A stretch of DNA of 50,302 nucleotides from Pseudomonas inefficax (GCF_900277125.1 NZ_OPYN01000191.1:1-50302), one strand, 5' to 3'. Positions 1 to 8,474 are shown, numbered from the stretch's first letter. A program made the numbers and translations. Notes: generated from the sequence alone by a model not told the origin.

Positions 1-172
1 CTACTGGCTGGCCCTTCTGTCGCTCTTTACGTACCTGATCAACCCAGCGGCGCAGGGCTGTAGGGCCGACGTCCATTGATGCGCAGACGTCGGGAATCGA
101 GCAGTGGTCATCTAGAACCATGCTGGCGGCACGTTGCTTGAACTCGCGGGTGTAGGTCTTTCGTTCTTGCAT
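1..172 (-). CDS. IS3-family transposase OrfA (N-terminal part)
   Basis: The first 57 codons of a transposase OrfA are visible: MQERKTYTREFKQRAASMVL, then a segment with the helix-turn-helix pattern SIPDVCASMDVGPTALRRW. This is the Tnp_1/IS911-type DNA-binding domain that recognises the element ends. The start is supported by a perfect AGGAGG nine bases upstream. The frame is open to the window edge. In this family OrfA is normally about 90-105 aa and is joined to the DDE-domain OrfB by frameshifting, so the catalytic half is expected beyond the left edge. Confidence 0.75.
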   Translation of the reverse strand, partial: MQERKTYTREFKQRAASMVLDDHCSIPDVCASMDVGPTALRRWVDQVRKERQKGQPV

Positions 173-237
173 GAAACCTCCTGATTGGGCGAATCATATC
201 GCCCTTAAGAGGTGTCCGGGATCATTAGGCCAGTTCA
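1..237 (-). mobile_element. IS3-family insertion sequence, left end (partial)
   Basis: The terminal stretch of an insertion sequence runs off the left window edge. Read on the minus strand it begins at about 237 with TGAACTGGCCTAATGATCC, which has the TG start usual for IS3-family inverted repeats, followed by a short leader and an OrfA start at 172. Only the orfA-proximal end is present. The inner part, the second inverted repeat and any target duplication lie outside. The end lies about 45 bp past the fadD1 stop, so the element sits in the fadD1 3' flank without breaking that gene. Confidence 0.7.
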
Positions 238-282
238 GCTTGCCGGCGATGAGGCCAGTAAAGCCAGCAGAGATTCAGAAGG

Positions 283-1980
283 TCAGGCGATCTTCTTCAG
301 CCCCTGCTTCTTCAGCTCTTCATCGCGCAGTTCACGGCGCAGGATCTTGCCAACGTTGGTGGTCGGCAATGCGTCGCGGAACTCGATCTGGCGTGGGACC
401 TTGTAGCCGGTGACATTGGCACGCATATGCTCCATCACCTGCTCCTTGGTCACGGTCATGCCCGGCTTGACCACGATGAACACCTTGATCACTTCACCGG
501 ACTTCTCGTCCGGTACGCCGATGGCCGCGCACTGCAGCACGCCTGGCAGGGCCGCCAGCACATCTTCCAGCTCGTTGGGGTACACGTTGAAGCCCGAGAC
601 CAGGATCATGTCCTTCTTGCGGTCGACAATGCGCATGTAGCCATCCGCCTGGATCACGGCGATGTCACCGGTCTTCAGCCAGCCATTGCTGTCGAGGATC
701 TCGGCAGTGGCATCCTCGCGCTGCCAGTAGCCCTTCATCACCTGAGGGCCCTTGATGCACAGCTCACCAACTTCGCCCAGCGGCAATTCGTTGCCAGCGT
801 CGTCGATCACCTTGCACAGGGTCGAGGGTACCGGAATACCGATAGTGCCGACCTGGTTGGCCTCCGACGGGTTCACCGCGGCCACCGGGCTGGTCTCGGT
901 CATGCCATAGCCTTCGCAGATGGCGCAACCGGTCACGGCCTTCCAGCGCTCGGCCACGCTCAGTTGCAGGGCCATGCCGCCGGACAGGGTGATCTTCAGC
1001 GCCGAGAAGTCCAGGGCACGGAACGCCTCGTTGTTGCACAAGGCAACGAACAAGGTGTTGAGGCCGACGAAACCACTGAACTTCCATTTGCCCAGCTCCT
1101 TGACCATGGCCGGCAAGTCACGCGGGTTGCTGATCAGCACGTTGTGGTTGCCGATCAACATCATCGCCATGCAATGGAAGGTAAAGGCGTAGATATGGTA
1201 CAGCGGCAGCGGGGTGATGAGGATTTCGCAGCCTTCGTGCAGGTTGGAGCCCATCAGCGCCCGGCACTGCAGCATGTTGGCCACCAGGTTGCGGTGGGTC
1301 AGCATCGCGCCCTTGGCCACGCCGGTGGTACCACCGGTGTACTGCAGCACCGCCACGTCGTTGGCCTGCGGGTTGGCCTCGGTCACCGGCTGGCCCTTGC
1401 CCAGCGCCAGTGCGTCGTTGAAGCGCACGGCCTGCGGCAGGTTGTAGGCTGGCACCATCTTCTTCACGTACTTGATCACGCTGTTGATCAGCAGGCGCTT
1501 GAGCGGCGGCAGCAGGTCGGCCACTTCGGTGACGATGACATGCCTGACCTGAGTCTTGGGCACCACCTTCTCGGCCAGGTGGGCCATGTTGGCCAGGCAC
1601 ACCAGCGCCTTGGCGCCCGAGTCGTTGAACTGATGCTCCATTTCCCGTGCGGTGTACAGCGGGTTGGTGTTGACCACGATCAGCCCGGCACGCATGGCAC
1701 CGAATACCGCCACCGGGTATTGCAATACGTTAGGCAGCTGCACGGCAATGCGGTCACCTGGCTTGAGGTCAGTATGTTGCTGCAGCCAGGCGGCAAACGC
1801 CCCCGACAGCGCATACAGCTCGCCATAAGTGATAGTCTTGCCCAGGTTGCTAAAGGCCGGTTTGTCGGCAAAGCGTTGGCAGGATTGCTTGAGTACCGCC
1901 TGGATATTGGGGAATTCGTCAGGATTGATTTCCGCCGTAATCCCGGCTGGGTACTTATCCTTCCAAAAATGTTCGATCAT
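283..1980 (-). CDS. fadD1: Long-chain acyl-CoA synthetase FadD1
   Basis: An ATP-dependent ligase of 565 aa that activates fatty acids to acyl-CoA through an acyl-AMP intermediate, at the inner face of the membrane. The ANL-superfamily motifs are all present: P-loop YTGGTTGVAKGAML, the A5 motif GYGMTETSP, the hinge region DRKKDMILVSGFNVYPNE, and the C-terminal catalytic lysine in NVGKILRREL. The start at MIEHFWKDKYPAG is chosen because AAGGAGT lies nine bases upstream and the protein then matches the family length. A start 13 codons further up is possible but has no better site. The gene follows a close paralogue (fadD2) on the same strand, with a REP pair between them. In P. putida FadD1 is the main enzyme for aliphatic and aromatic acids, with FadD2 as the secondary one. 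Which paralogue is which is inferred from gene order. Confidence 0.93.
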   Translation of the reverse strand: MIEHFWKDKYPAGITAEINPDEFPNIQAVLKQSCQRFADKPAFSNLGKTITYGELYALSGAFAAWLQQHTDLKPGDRIAVQLPNVLQYPVAVFGAMRAGLIVVNTNPLYTAREMEHQFNDSGAKALVCLANMAHLAEKVVPKTQVRHVIVTEVADLLPPLKRLLINSVIKYVKKMVPAYNLPQAVRFNDALALGKGQPVTEANPQANDVAVLQYTGGTTGVAKGAMLTHRNLVANMLQCRALMGSNLHEGCEILITPLPLYHIYAFTFHCMAMMLIGNHNVLISNPRDLPAMVKELGKWKFSGFVGLNTLFVALCNNEAFRALDFSALKITLSGGMALQLSVAERWKAVTGCAICEGYGMTETSPVAAVNPSEANQVGTIGIPVPSTLCKVIDDAGNELPLGEVGELCIKGPQVMKGYWQREDATAEILDSNGWLKTGDIAVIQADGYMRIVDRKKDMILVSGFNVYPNELEDVLAALPGVLQCAAIGVPDEKSGEVIKVFIVVKPGMTVTKEQVMEHMRANVTGYKVPRQIEFRDALPTTNVGKILRRELRDEELKKQGLKKIA

Positions 1981-2240
1981 GGAAGCCCACTCCTTCAGCA
2001 ACAGCGAAGTTCGATTCACGCGTCGATGCGCTTATTATTGATATGTGATGACGGCTCATTGCAAACCGGATCATCTGAAAGCGGGCCGAGAGTAACAGCT
2101 TTGCCAGGGGTCGCCTAGAGGCCAAAACAGGCCTCACGGTCACAAAAATGACTCAATGAACAATACAGGTCATTTTTAGAGTATTTATCCAAAATGTCGC
2201 AGATCGGGCTGTAAATAGCTTGTTAGAGCGGTTTGAAAGC

Positions 2241-2335
2241 ATTCGCGGGTGAACCCGCTCCCACACAGGTACTGCACAGGCCTTGAAAACTGCAAGCCCA
2301 CTGTGGGAGCGGGTTCACCCGCGAAGAAGCCACCT
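2241..2335. repeat. REP palindrome pair between fadD2 and fadD1
   Basis: Two inverted copies of the Pseudomonas REP core (TTCGCGGGTGAACCCGCTCC and its complement) at about 2242-2264 and 2302-2326 are separated by about 40 bp. They form a long stem that probably acts as a transcription attenuator or gyrase site between the two fadD genes. The rest of 2020-2240 is AT-richer and probably carries the fadD1 promoter. I could not assign boxes there. Confidence 0.85.
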
Positions 2336-2340
2336 CGGTA

Positions 2341-4029
2341 TCAAGCGATATCGCGCAGCTCCCGCCGCAGGATCTTGCCCACCGGCGTCATTGGCAACGA
2401 CTCACGCAGCACGATGTGCTTGGGCACCTTGTAGCCGGTGAAGTTGGCCTTGCAGTAGGCCTTCAGCTCATCCACGCTCAGCCCGCCCTCACGCGGTACC
2501 ACGAACAACTTGACCGCCTCGCCGGAACGCTCGTCCGGCACGCCGATGGCCGCACAGTTGGCAACCTTGGGGTGCCCCATCACTACGTCCTCGATCTCGT
2601 TGGGGTACACGTTGAAACCCGAGACGATGATCATGTCCTTCTTGCGGTCGACGATGCGGGTGAAGCCGTCCGGGTCGATCACTGCGATGTCGCCGGTCTT
2701 GAACCAGCCCTCCGCATCCAGGGCCTGGGCCGTGGCCTCGGGCTGCTGCCAGTAGCCTTTCATCACCTGCGGCCCCTTGATGCACAGCTCGCCCCGCTCG
2801 CCCAGCGGTAGCTCGTTGCCGTCATCGTCGATCACCTTGAAGGCGGTGCCCGCCACCGGGATGCCCACCGTGCCCAGGCGCGCCAGCTGGCCATAGGGGT
2901 TGGTGCTGGCCACCGGTGAGGTTTCGGTCAGGCCGTAGCCTTCGACGATGCGGCAACCGGTAAGCGCCTCCCAGCGCTCGGCGGTAGCCTTGACCAGCGC
3001 GGTGCCGCCAGAGTTGGTGACCTTCAGCGCCGAAAAGTCGAGCTGGCGGAAGCCCGGGTGGTCCATCAGTGCGACGAACAGCGTGTTCAGGCCCAGCAAG
3101 GCGGAGAAACGCCATTTGCCCAGCTCCTTGATGAAGCCGGAGATATCCCGCGGGTTGGTAATCAGCACGTTGTGGTTGCCGGTGACCATCATGCACATGC
3201 AGTTCGCGGTAAAGGCATAGATATGGTAAAGCGGCAGCGGCGCGATCATCACCTCCTGGCCATCCTTGATCAGCTTCTGCCCGTCCGGCCCGTGCTGCGA
3301 GAAGCAGGCCAGTACCTGCAGCATGTTGGCCACCAGGTTGCCGTGGGTGAGCATGGCGCCCTTGGCCAGGCCGGTGGTGCCGCCGGTGTATTGCAGCACG
3401 GCAGTGTCGTCCAGGCTGAGCGGCACCGGCTTGTGCGACAGCTCGCGGCCCTGGCGCAGCACCTGCTTGAACGACACCGCCTGGGGCAGCTGATAGGCCG
3501 GGACCATCTTCTTCACTTTGTCGACCACTGTGTTGACCAGCCAGCCCTTGGCGGTGGGCAGCATGTCGCCCATCCTGGCCTCGATCAGGTACTCGATGCC
3601 GGTATCGGGCAACACCTCCTGCACGCGCTTGCCGAACATGTTCAGGTACACCAGCGCACGCGCGCCGCTGTCCTTGAACTGGTGGCGCATCTCGCGCTCG
3701 GTGTACAGCGGGTTGGTGTTGACCACGATCAGGCCTGCGCGCAGGGCACCGAACACGGCGATGGGGTATTGCAGCACGTTGGGCATCTGCACCGCGATGC
3801 GGTCGCCCGGCTTGAGGTCGGTGTGCTGCTGCAGCCAGGCGGCGAAGGCCGCCGATTGGCGCTCCAGCTCTGCGTAGGTCAGGGTCACGCCCAGGTTGCT
3901 GAAGGCCGGGCGGTCGGCGAAACGTTTGCAGGAGCGCTCGAACACCTCGACGACCGAGGTGTAGGCATTGATGTCGATGGTGGAGGGCACGCCCGCCGGG
4001 CGCTTGTCATTCCAGAAGTCGGCTTGCAT
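2341..4029 (-). CDS. fadD2: Long-chain acyl-CoA synthetase FadD2
   Basis: A 562-aa paralogue of the neighbouring FadD1 with the same ANL layout: P-loop YTGGTTGLAKGAML, GYGLTETSP, DRKKDMIIVSGFNVYPNE and the terminal PVGKILRREL lysine. It makes acyl-CoA from fatty acids, ATP and CoA. The start MQADFWNDKRPAG is preceded by AGAGGAACA. The 219-bp gap to the divergent hydrolase gene must carry the promoters for both directions. No PsrA-type GAAAC-N4-GTTTC palindrome was recognised there. The tandem fadD2-fadD1 pair next to a hydrolase and phaJ1 is the arrangement known from P. putida. Confidence 0.93.
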   Translation of the reverse strand: MQADFWNDKRPAGVPSTIDINAYTSVVEVFERSCKRFADRPAFSNLGVTLTYAELERQSAAFAAWLQQHTDLKPGDRIAVQMPNVLQYPIAVFGALRAGLIVVNTNPLYTEREMRHQFKDSGARALVYLNMFGKRVQEVLPDTGIEYLIEARMGDMLPTAKGWLVNTVVDKVKKMVPAYQLPQAVSFKQVLRQGRELSHKPVPLSLDDTAVLQYTGGTTGLAKGAMLTHGNLVANMLQVLACFSQHGPDGQKLIKDGQEVMIAPLPLYHIYAFTANCMCMMVTGNHNVLITNPRDISGFIKELGKWRFSALLGLNTLFVALMDHPGFRQLDFSALKVTNSGGTALVKATAERWEALTGCRIVEGYGLTETSPVASTNPYGQLARLGTVGIPVAGTAFKVIDDDGNELPLGERGELCIKGPQVMKGYWQQPEATAQALDAEGWFKTGDIAVIDPDGFTRIVDRKKDMIIVSGFNVYPNEIEDVVMGHPKVANCAAIGVPDERSGEAVKLFVVPREGGLSVDELKAYCKANFTGYKVPKHIVLRESLPMTPVGKILRRELRDIA

Positions 4030-4248
4030 TTATTATTGTTCCTCTGCCTGGACCTGTTGTGAGTCCTGTAGTCCTTTCACCTGCCCGCCCGAAAGCGAAA
4101 AGGCGTTGACCCGACGTTAGCAGGTAAGCCCAAGGCGGCATACACGCCAAGTGCCGCCATTAACATTGTGAATCTTATTTGTGCTCTTCCTGCAATCCGG
4201 TCGGTTGTGCATACACTGTTCGGGTACCTGTGCGCACAAGGACCCGCC

Positions 4249-5193
4249 ATGCCTCACGACGCCTTCTGGTTGCCCGCCAGCGAGCACTGCAGCCTGTATG
4301 TGCACCAATGGTTGCCGGCCCAACCGATAAAAGCCGTGGTGCTGCTGGCCCACGGCATGGCCGAGCATGCCGGGCGCTACCAGCACCTGGGCCATGCCCT
4401 GAGCGAGGCCGGCTTCGCTCTGTTCGCCGCCGACCAGCGCGGCCATGGGCGCACCGCCGAACTGGGCAGCCTCGGCCTGTTCGCCCGCCATCATGGCTGG
4501 AATGCCGTAGTCAACGACCTCGGGCTGCTGGCCCAGCACATCGGCCAGCAATACCCGGGCACGCCGCTGTTCCTGTTCGGCCACAGCATGGGCAGCTACA
4601 TCGCCCAGGCCTATCTGCTGCACCACAGTGGCAGCCTGCATGGGGCGATCCTCAGCGGCTCCAACTACCAGCCGGCGGCGCTGTACCGCGTGGCGCGGCT
4701 GATTGCCCGGCTGGAGGCCTGGCGCCAGGGGCCGCTGGGCAAGAGCGCGTTGATCGAGTGGTTGTCGTTCGGCTCGTTCAACAAGGCTTTCAAGCCCAAC
4801 CGCACGGCGTTCGACTGGCTCAGCCGCGACCCGGCGCAGGTCGACCTGTACGTCAACGACCCGCTGTGCGGCTTTCGCTGCAGCAATCAATTGTGGCTCG
4901 ACCTGCTGCAAGGCTTGGCGCAGATCAGCCAGCCGAGTAACCTCGCGCAGATCGATCCGAACCTGCCACTGCTGGTAATCGGTGGTGAATGTGATCCGGT
5001 CAGTGCCGGCAAGCGTCTCACCCTTCTGGCCGACGCCCTGCGCGCGACCGGCAATCGACATGTACAGCTGCGCGTCTATCCTGAGGCGCGGCACGAAGTA
5101 CTCAACGAAACCAACCGTGACGAGGTCACCGCCGATATTCTCGGCTGGCTCGAACAGGCACTGGCCCTAGGCCGCCCTGTGCGCAGTGAATGA
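4249..5193 (+). CDS. Alpha/beta hydrolase, monoacylglycerol lipase/lysophospholipase-like
   Basis: A 314-aa serine hydrolase of the Hydrolase_4 family. The nucleophile elbow GHSMGSYIA places the catalytic serine at residue 113. The oxyanion segment LLAHGMAEHAGRY, the acid in IGGECDPVS and the histidine in YPEARHEVL complete the triad. The family hydrolyses monoacylglycerol or lysophospholipid esters, and no signal peptide is seen, so it is probably cytoplasmic. The start at MPHDAFWLP is preferred over one 27 codons upstream because AAGGAC sits six bases before it. The gene lies 34 bp ahead of phaJ1 on the same strand and probably forms an operon with it, which fits a role in lipid or PHA-precursor turnover. 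The substrate is not known from sequence. Confidence 0.88.
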   Translation: MPHDAFWLPASEHCSLYVHQWLPAQPIKAVVLLAHGMAEHAGRYQHLGHALSEAGFALFAADQRGHGRTAELGSLGLFARHHGWNAVVNDLGLLAQHIGQQYPGTPLFLFGHSMGSYIAQAYLLHHSGSLHGAILSGSNYQPAALYRVARLIARLEAWRQGPLGKSALIEWLSFGSFNKAFKPNRTAFDWLSRDPAQVDLYVNDPLCGFRCSNQLWLDLLQGLAQISQPSNLAQIDPNLPLLVIGGECDPVSAGKRLTLLADALRATGNRHVQLRVYPEARHEVLNETNRDEVTADILGWLEQALALGRPVRSE

Positions 5194-5227
5194 CAGCCGC
5201 CCTCGCCTACCGCTTAAGGAAGCCCCG

Positions 5228-5698
5228 ATGTCCCAGGTCACCAACACGCCTTACGAAGCCCTCGAAGTCGGCGACAAGGCCGAGTACAAGAAGTCCGTCG
5301 AAGAACGCGACATCCAGTTGTTCGCCGCGATGTCCGGTGACCACAACCCGGTACACCTGGACGCCGAGTTCGCTGCCAAGAGCATGTTCCGCGAGCGCAT
5401 TGCCCACGGCATGTTCAGCGGCGCGCTGATCAGTGCTGCAGTGGCCTGCACCCTGCCTGGCCCTGGCACTATCTACCTGGGCCAGCAGATGAGCTTCCAG
5501 AAGCCGGTGAAAATTGGCGATACCCTGACCGTGCGTCTGGAAATCCTGGAGAAGCTGCCCAAGTTCAAGGTGCGCATCGCCACCAATGTGTACAACCAGA
5601 ATGATGAGCTGGTGGTTGCCGGTGAGGCCGAGATCCTTGCACCGCGCAAGCAGCAGACCGTCGAACTGGTGTCGCCGCCGAATTTTGTGGCTAGCTGA
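5228..5698 (+). CDS. phaJ1: (R)-specific enoyl-CoA hydratase PhaJ1 (MaoC family)
   Basis: A 156-aa hot-dog-fold hydratase that adds water to trans-2-enoyl-CoA to give (R)-3-hydroxyacyl-CoA, linking beta-oxidation to polyhydroxyalkanoate synthesis. The hydratase-2 motif SGDHNPVHLD supplies the catalytic Asp38 and His43, five residues apart as in Aeromonas PhaJ. IAHGMFSGAL completes the active-site region. The start MSQVTNTPYEA follows AAGGAAG. An upstream in-frame start inside the hydrolase gene is ignored. A REP pair directly downstream closes the transcription unit. The length and position beside the fadD pair agree with P. putida phaJ1. Confidence 0.93.
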   Translation: MSQVTNTPYEALEVGDKAEYKKSVEERDIQLFAAMSGDHNPVHLDAEFAAKSMFRERIAHGMFSGALISAAVACTLPGPGTIYLGQQMSFQKPVKIGDTLTVRLEILEKLPKFKVRIATNVYNQNDELVVAGEAEILAPRKQQTVELVSPPNFVAS

Positions 5699-5715
5699 AG
5701 ATTGATGCAGGCAGT

Positions 5716-5813
5716 ACCGGCCCTTTCGCGGGTAAACCCGCTCCCACAAGGACCTCACAGCATCAAGCCGTGACGCAATCCTGTGGGAGCGGGTTTACCC
5801 GCGAAGAGGCCGG
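5716..5813. repeat. REP palindrome pair between phaJ1 and the ECF operon
   Basis: Inverted REP copies (CGCGGGTAAACCCGCTCCCA and complement) at about 5721-5745 and 5782-5811 lie between two convergent transcription units. The position suits a bidirectional transcription end. Confidence 0.85.
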
Positions 5814-5824
5814 CGCAGCCAACA

Positions 5825-7063
5825 TCATTCGATCGCCCGCAACCGCCGCTCGATATGCCTGCGCTCCGGCTCCTGCCGGGTCAGCGCCAGCGCCTGCTGC
5901 CAGGCCGCACGGGCCTCTTCAATATGCCCCAACTGGTAGTGCAGCTCGCCCCGCGTCGCATGCGCCAGGTGATAGTCCAGCAACTCCCCCCTCGCCAGAA
6001 TCCCTTCGACCGCCTGCAAGCCAACCTCCGGCCCATCCCGCTTGGCCAACGCAACAGCCCTGTTCAGTTCCACCACCGCCGACGGCCAATGCCGCTGCAG
6101 CACGTCATAAAGCCCGACAATTTCCACCCAGTCGGTCTCTTCCGCCGTCGCCGCTTCGGCATGCACTGCCGCTATTGCCGCCTGCACGGTATACGCACCG
6201 AACGCGCGGCTTTGCAGGGCTTGGCGCACCAGCTCGCAGCCTTCGGCAATGCGTTGCCGGTCCCACAGGCTACGGTCCTGCTGCTCGAGCAATACCAGGT
6301 TGCCCTGGCCATCGGTACGCGCCCGCTGCCGGGATGCCTGCAGCAACATCAAGGCCAGCAGGCCGACCGCCTCCGGGTCGGGCAGCAATTGCACCAGCAG
6401 CCGCGCCAGGCGAATGGCTTCATCGCTCAGTTCCTGCTGCAACAGCGCCTCGCCCGACGACGCCGAATAGCCCTCGTTGAACACCAGGTAGATCACCCGC
6501 AATACGCTCTCCAGGCGCTCGGGCAGTTCGCTGAGCTCCGGCACCTGATAAGGGATGCCGGCATCGCGGATCTTGGCCTTGGCACGCACGATACGCTGGG
6601 CGATGGTGGCCGGGCTCTGCAGGAAAGCGCGAGCGATCTGCTCGGTGGTCAGGTCGCAGACTTCACGCAGGGTCAGCGGTACCTGGGCATCGGCGGACAA
6701 CGCCGGGTGGCAGCAGGTGAAGATCAGCCGCAGGCGGTCGTCGGCCAACAGCTCTTCTTCGCTTGGGTCCTGCGCGTGGCCGTCGAGCTGGATGCTCAGG
6801 TCCGTCTGGGAACGGTCGAAACGGGCGCGCCGGCGCAGCGCATCGATGGCCTTGAAGCGGCCGGTGGAGACCAGCCACGCCCGCGGGTTATCGGGAATAC
6901 CGTCGCGCTGCCAGCGCTCGACGGCGATGAAGAAGGCGTCGTGCATGGCCTCCTCGGCCAGGTCGAAATCACCCAGCAGGCGAATCAGCGTCGCCAGGAT
7001 GCGCCGTGACTCGCTCCGGTAGACCGCCTCGACCTCAGCACGCACTTGCGCCAATGCCGTCAT
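5825..7063 (-). CDS. RNA polymerase sigma factor, ECF42 group (ECF-10-like)
   Basis: A 412-aa ECF sigma factor. Residues 1 to about 75 form sigma region 2 (EAVYRSESRRILATLIRL, DFDLAEEAMHDAFF, NPRAWLVSTGRFKAID). Residues about 105-165 form region 4 (LTLREVCDLTTEQIARAFL). The long C-terminal extension of about 230 residues has TPR-like helices (YDVLQRHWPSAVVELNRAVA, YHLAHATRGELHYQLG). Normal ECF factors are about 180-200 aa, and this extension is the mark of ECF42, a group without a classical anti-sigma factor that is linked to DGPF/YciI proteins. The protein resembles P. putida ECF-10 (PP_4553), reported to affect drug tolerance and biofilm. It is last in a four-gene operon, its start overlapping the AHSA1-like stop by one base, and an autoregulatory promoter is proposed at 8448-8474. 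Confidence 0.9.
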   Translation of the reverse strand: MTALAQVRAEVEAVYRSESRRILATLIRLLGDFDLAEEAMHDAFFIAVERWQRDGIPDNPRAWLVSTGRFKAIDALRRRARFDRSQTDLSIQLDGHAQDPSEEELLADDRLRLIFTCCHPALSADAQVPLTLREVCDLTTEQIARAFLQSPATIAQRIVRAKAKIRDAGIPYQVPELSELPERLESVLRVIYLVFNEGYSASSGEALLQQELSDEAIRLARLLVQLLPDPEAVGLLALMLLQASRQRARTDGQGNLVLLEQQDRSLWDRQRIAEGCELVRQALQSRAFGAYTVQAAIAAVHAEAATAEETDWVEIVGLYDVLQRHWPSAVVELNRAVALAKRDGPEVGLQAVEGILARGELLDYHLAHATRGELHYQLGHIEEARAAWQQALALTRQEPERRHIERRLRAIE

Positions 7064-7548
7064 CAGTCGGGCATCCGCTGGGTCACCACCTCCACCAGGC
7101 GGTCCAGGCTTTCTCCCCAGCCCTGGTGAAAGCCCATTTCCTCATGGGCGCGGCAATCGGCGGCGTTCCAGTGCCAGGCGCGGGCGGTGTAACGGGTTTT
7201 GCCCTGCTCCTCGTCAAAACTGATCACGGCAGTCATGAAGGCTTTGTCCGAAGGTACCCAGCCTGGGCCGAAAGCATCGGTGAACACCAGCCGCCGAGGC
7301 GCGGCGATTTCCAGGAACACGCCCTGATTCGGGTACTCGCTGCCATCCGGCGCCCGCATCAGAGTGCGGAACAGGCCACCGATCCACAACTGCATCTCGC
7401 ACTCCGGTGTGGTCATGCCGTGCGGCCCCCACCACTGCATCAGCCACTGGGGGTCGGTCCAGGCGCGGAACACCTTGGCCGGTGGCGCGTCGATCAGGCG
7501 GCTGATGGACAACTCGTGTTGCACTTGCGCGGGGTGTGTAAGGCTCAT
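7063..7548 (-). CDS. AHSA1/SRPBCC-domain protein
   Basis: A 161-aa START-like ligand-binding protein of the AHSA1 type. Diagnostic parts are the N-terminal strand ISRLIDAPPAKVFRAWTDP, QWWGPHGMTTP, the mid-strand GVFLEIAAPRRLVFTDAF and the C-terminal helix GFHQGWGESLDRLVEVV. Such proteins bind hydrophobic ligands in a central cavity, and many small bacterial members have no known substrate. It overlaps the sigma gene by one base and lies 21 bp after the YciI-like gene, so it is co-transcribed with both. In ECF42 operons these small proteins are thought to be effectors or sensors. That role is inference here. Confidence 0.88.
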   Translation of the reverse strand: MSLTHPAQVQHELSISRLIDAPPAKVFRAWTDPQWLMQWWGPHGMTTPECEMQLWIGGLFRTLMRAPDGSEYPNQGVFLEIAAPRRLVFTDAFGPGWVPSDKAFMTAVISFDEEQGKTRYTARAWHWNAADCRAHEEMGFHQGWGESLDRLVEVVTQRMPD

Positions 7549-7569
7549 GCAGGTAAGTCTCCATTGCTG

Positions 7570-7914
7570 TCAGGGTTGCAGTTCGCGCACCGGCCGCACC
7601 TCGACACTGCCGACCCGCGCGGCGGGGATGCCCTTGGCGATGTTCAGCGCCTCGTTCAGGTCGCGGGCTTCCACCAGGTAGAAGCCCGCCAGTTGCTCCT
7701 TGGTCTCGGCGAACGGGCCATCGGTCAGGCTCATGTGCCCGTTGCGCATGCGCACTGTGGTGGCGGTCTGCACCGGCTTCAGCGCCTCGGCCGCCAGCAT
7801 TCGCCCGGAGCCTTGGATGGATTCGGCATACGCCATGCATTCGGCGTCTTCCGGGCTGTCGGGCAGGCTGTGCAGCAGCCCCTCGTCACAATAGACCAGG
7901 CACAGGTATTTCAT
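7570..7914 (-). CDS. YciI-family (DGPF) protein
   Basis: A 114-aa protein of the YCII/DGPF family. It starts MKYLCLVYCDEGLL and carries the family signature TDGPFAETKEQLAGFYLVE. The start at 7914 removes a 41-codon upstream extension that overlaps the preceding gene. DGPF proteins have a ferredoxin-like fold with conserved His/Asp residues, and in some bacteria are dehydrogenase-like or condensing enzymes, but most are unassigned. Conserved linkage of a DGPF gene with an ECF sigma factor is the hallmark of the ECF42 group, which supports the assignment of the downstream sigma gene. Confidence 0.9.
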   Translation of the reverse strand: MKYLCLVYCDEGLLHSLPDSPEDAECMAYAESIQGSGRMLAAEALKPVQTATTVRMRNGHMSLTDGPFAETKEQLAGFYLVEARDLNEALNIAKGIPAARVGSVEVRPVRELQP

Positions 7915-7958
7915 GGTCGCCTCCAGGGTTTTGGCAAAGTGCGTTTGGCGATAACGGC

Positions 7959-8384
7959 TCAGGGCTTGAGATCGAACAGGGCTTTCTGGGTTTCCATGTC
8001 GAACGGCGCCGACCAGTGTTCGTGGATGACCTGCCACTGGTCACCTTGACGACGATAGCCCACGGTGGCGCGCATGAAGCCGCACTGGCTTTCATTGTCC
8101 GCAGGGCCACAGCGGTTCAACCAGTGGGCCAGGGCCAGGTCGCCAGCGGCATGCACGGTAAGTTCGGCGAACTCGAAAACCATCGGGCCGGGGCACATGC
8201 CCATGCACATTTCCCAGTGCGCCTGGTAGGTTGCCTTGCCTTTGAACTGCAGGGCCTGGATGGCATCGAAGGCGACGATGTCGTCGGCATAGGGAGCGAC
8301 GATGTTGGGGATGTCGCGGTCGCGCACGGCCTGCATCCAGCGCTCGATCAATTGGCGGATCTCGGTTTCGGCTGCGGTGCTCAT
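7959..8384 (-). CDS. SnoaL-like/NTF2-fold protein, first gene of the ECF operon
   Basis: A 141-aa protein with the cone-shaped SnoaL/NTF2 fold pattern: the N-terminal helix EIRQLIERWMQAVRDRDI, then VAPYADDIVAFD and the C-terminal strands ATVGYRRQGDQWQVIHEHWS. It resembles the SgcJ/EcaC-type and DUF4440 proteins, which bind small hydrophobic ligands or act as isomerases or hydrolases. GGAGG precedes the start. The gene is first in the operon and lies directly behind the candidate ECF42 promoter, with 44 bp to the YciI gene. The function is unknown. SnoaL-type domains are also found fused to other ECF sigma factors (ECF41), so a regulatory ligand-sensing role is possible. Confidence 0.85.
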   Translation of the reverse strand: MSTAAETEIRQLIERWMQAVRDRDIPNIVAPYADDIVAFDAIQALQFKGKATYQAHWEMCMGMCPGPMVFEFAELTVHAAGDLALAHWLNRCGPADNESQCGFMRATVGYRRQGDQWQVIHEHWSAPFDMETQKALFDLKP

Positions 8385-8447
8385 CGGGGGTTCCTCCGAC
8401 AGGTCATTGGGTGATTGGGCACGCGGTGCGGCGTGCTTTCACCTATG

Positions 8448-8474
8448 GTCGAACGGGGGACGGAGGAATCGACA
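8448..8474 (-). promoter_or_regulatory. Candidate ECF42 promoter of the sigma operon
   Basis: Read on the minus strand, TGTCGA (8474-8469) is followed by a 17-base spacer and CGAC (8451-8448), about 64 bp ahead of the first operon gene. TGTCGA at -35 with CGA(C/T) at -10 is the motif I recall as described for ECF42 factors. This would make the sigma factor autoregulatory. Confidence 0.6.

Noticed and set aside
427..4062. Plus-strand frames opposite fadD1 and fadD2
   Set aside because: Both are shadows of GC-rich coding sequence. The two fadD genes on the minus strand carry all catalytic motifs and good ribosome sites.
4117..5094. 325-aa minus-strand frame opposite the hydrolase gene
   Set aside because: Composition is that of an antisense frame. 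The plus strand has an intact serine-hydrolase triad.
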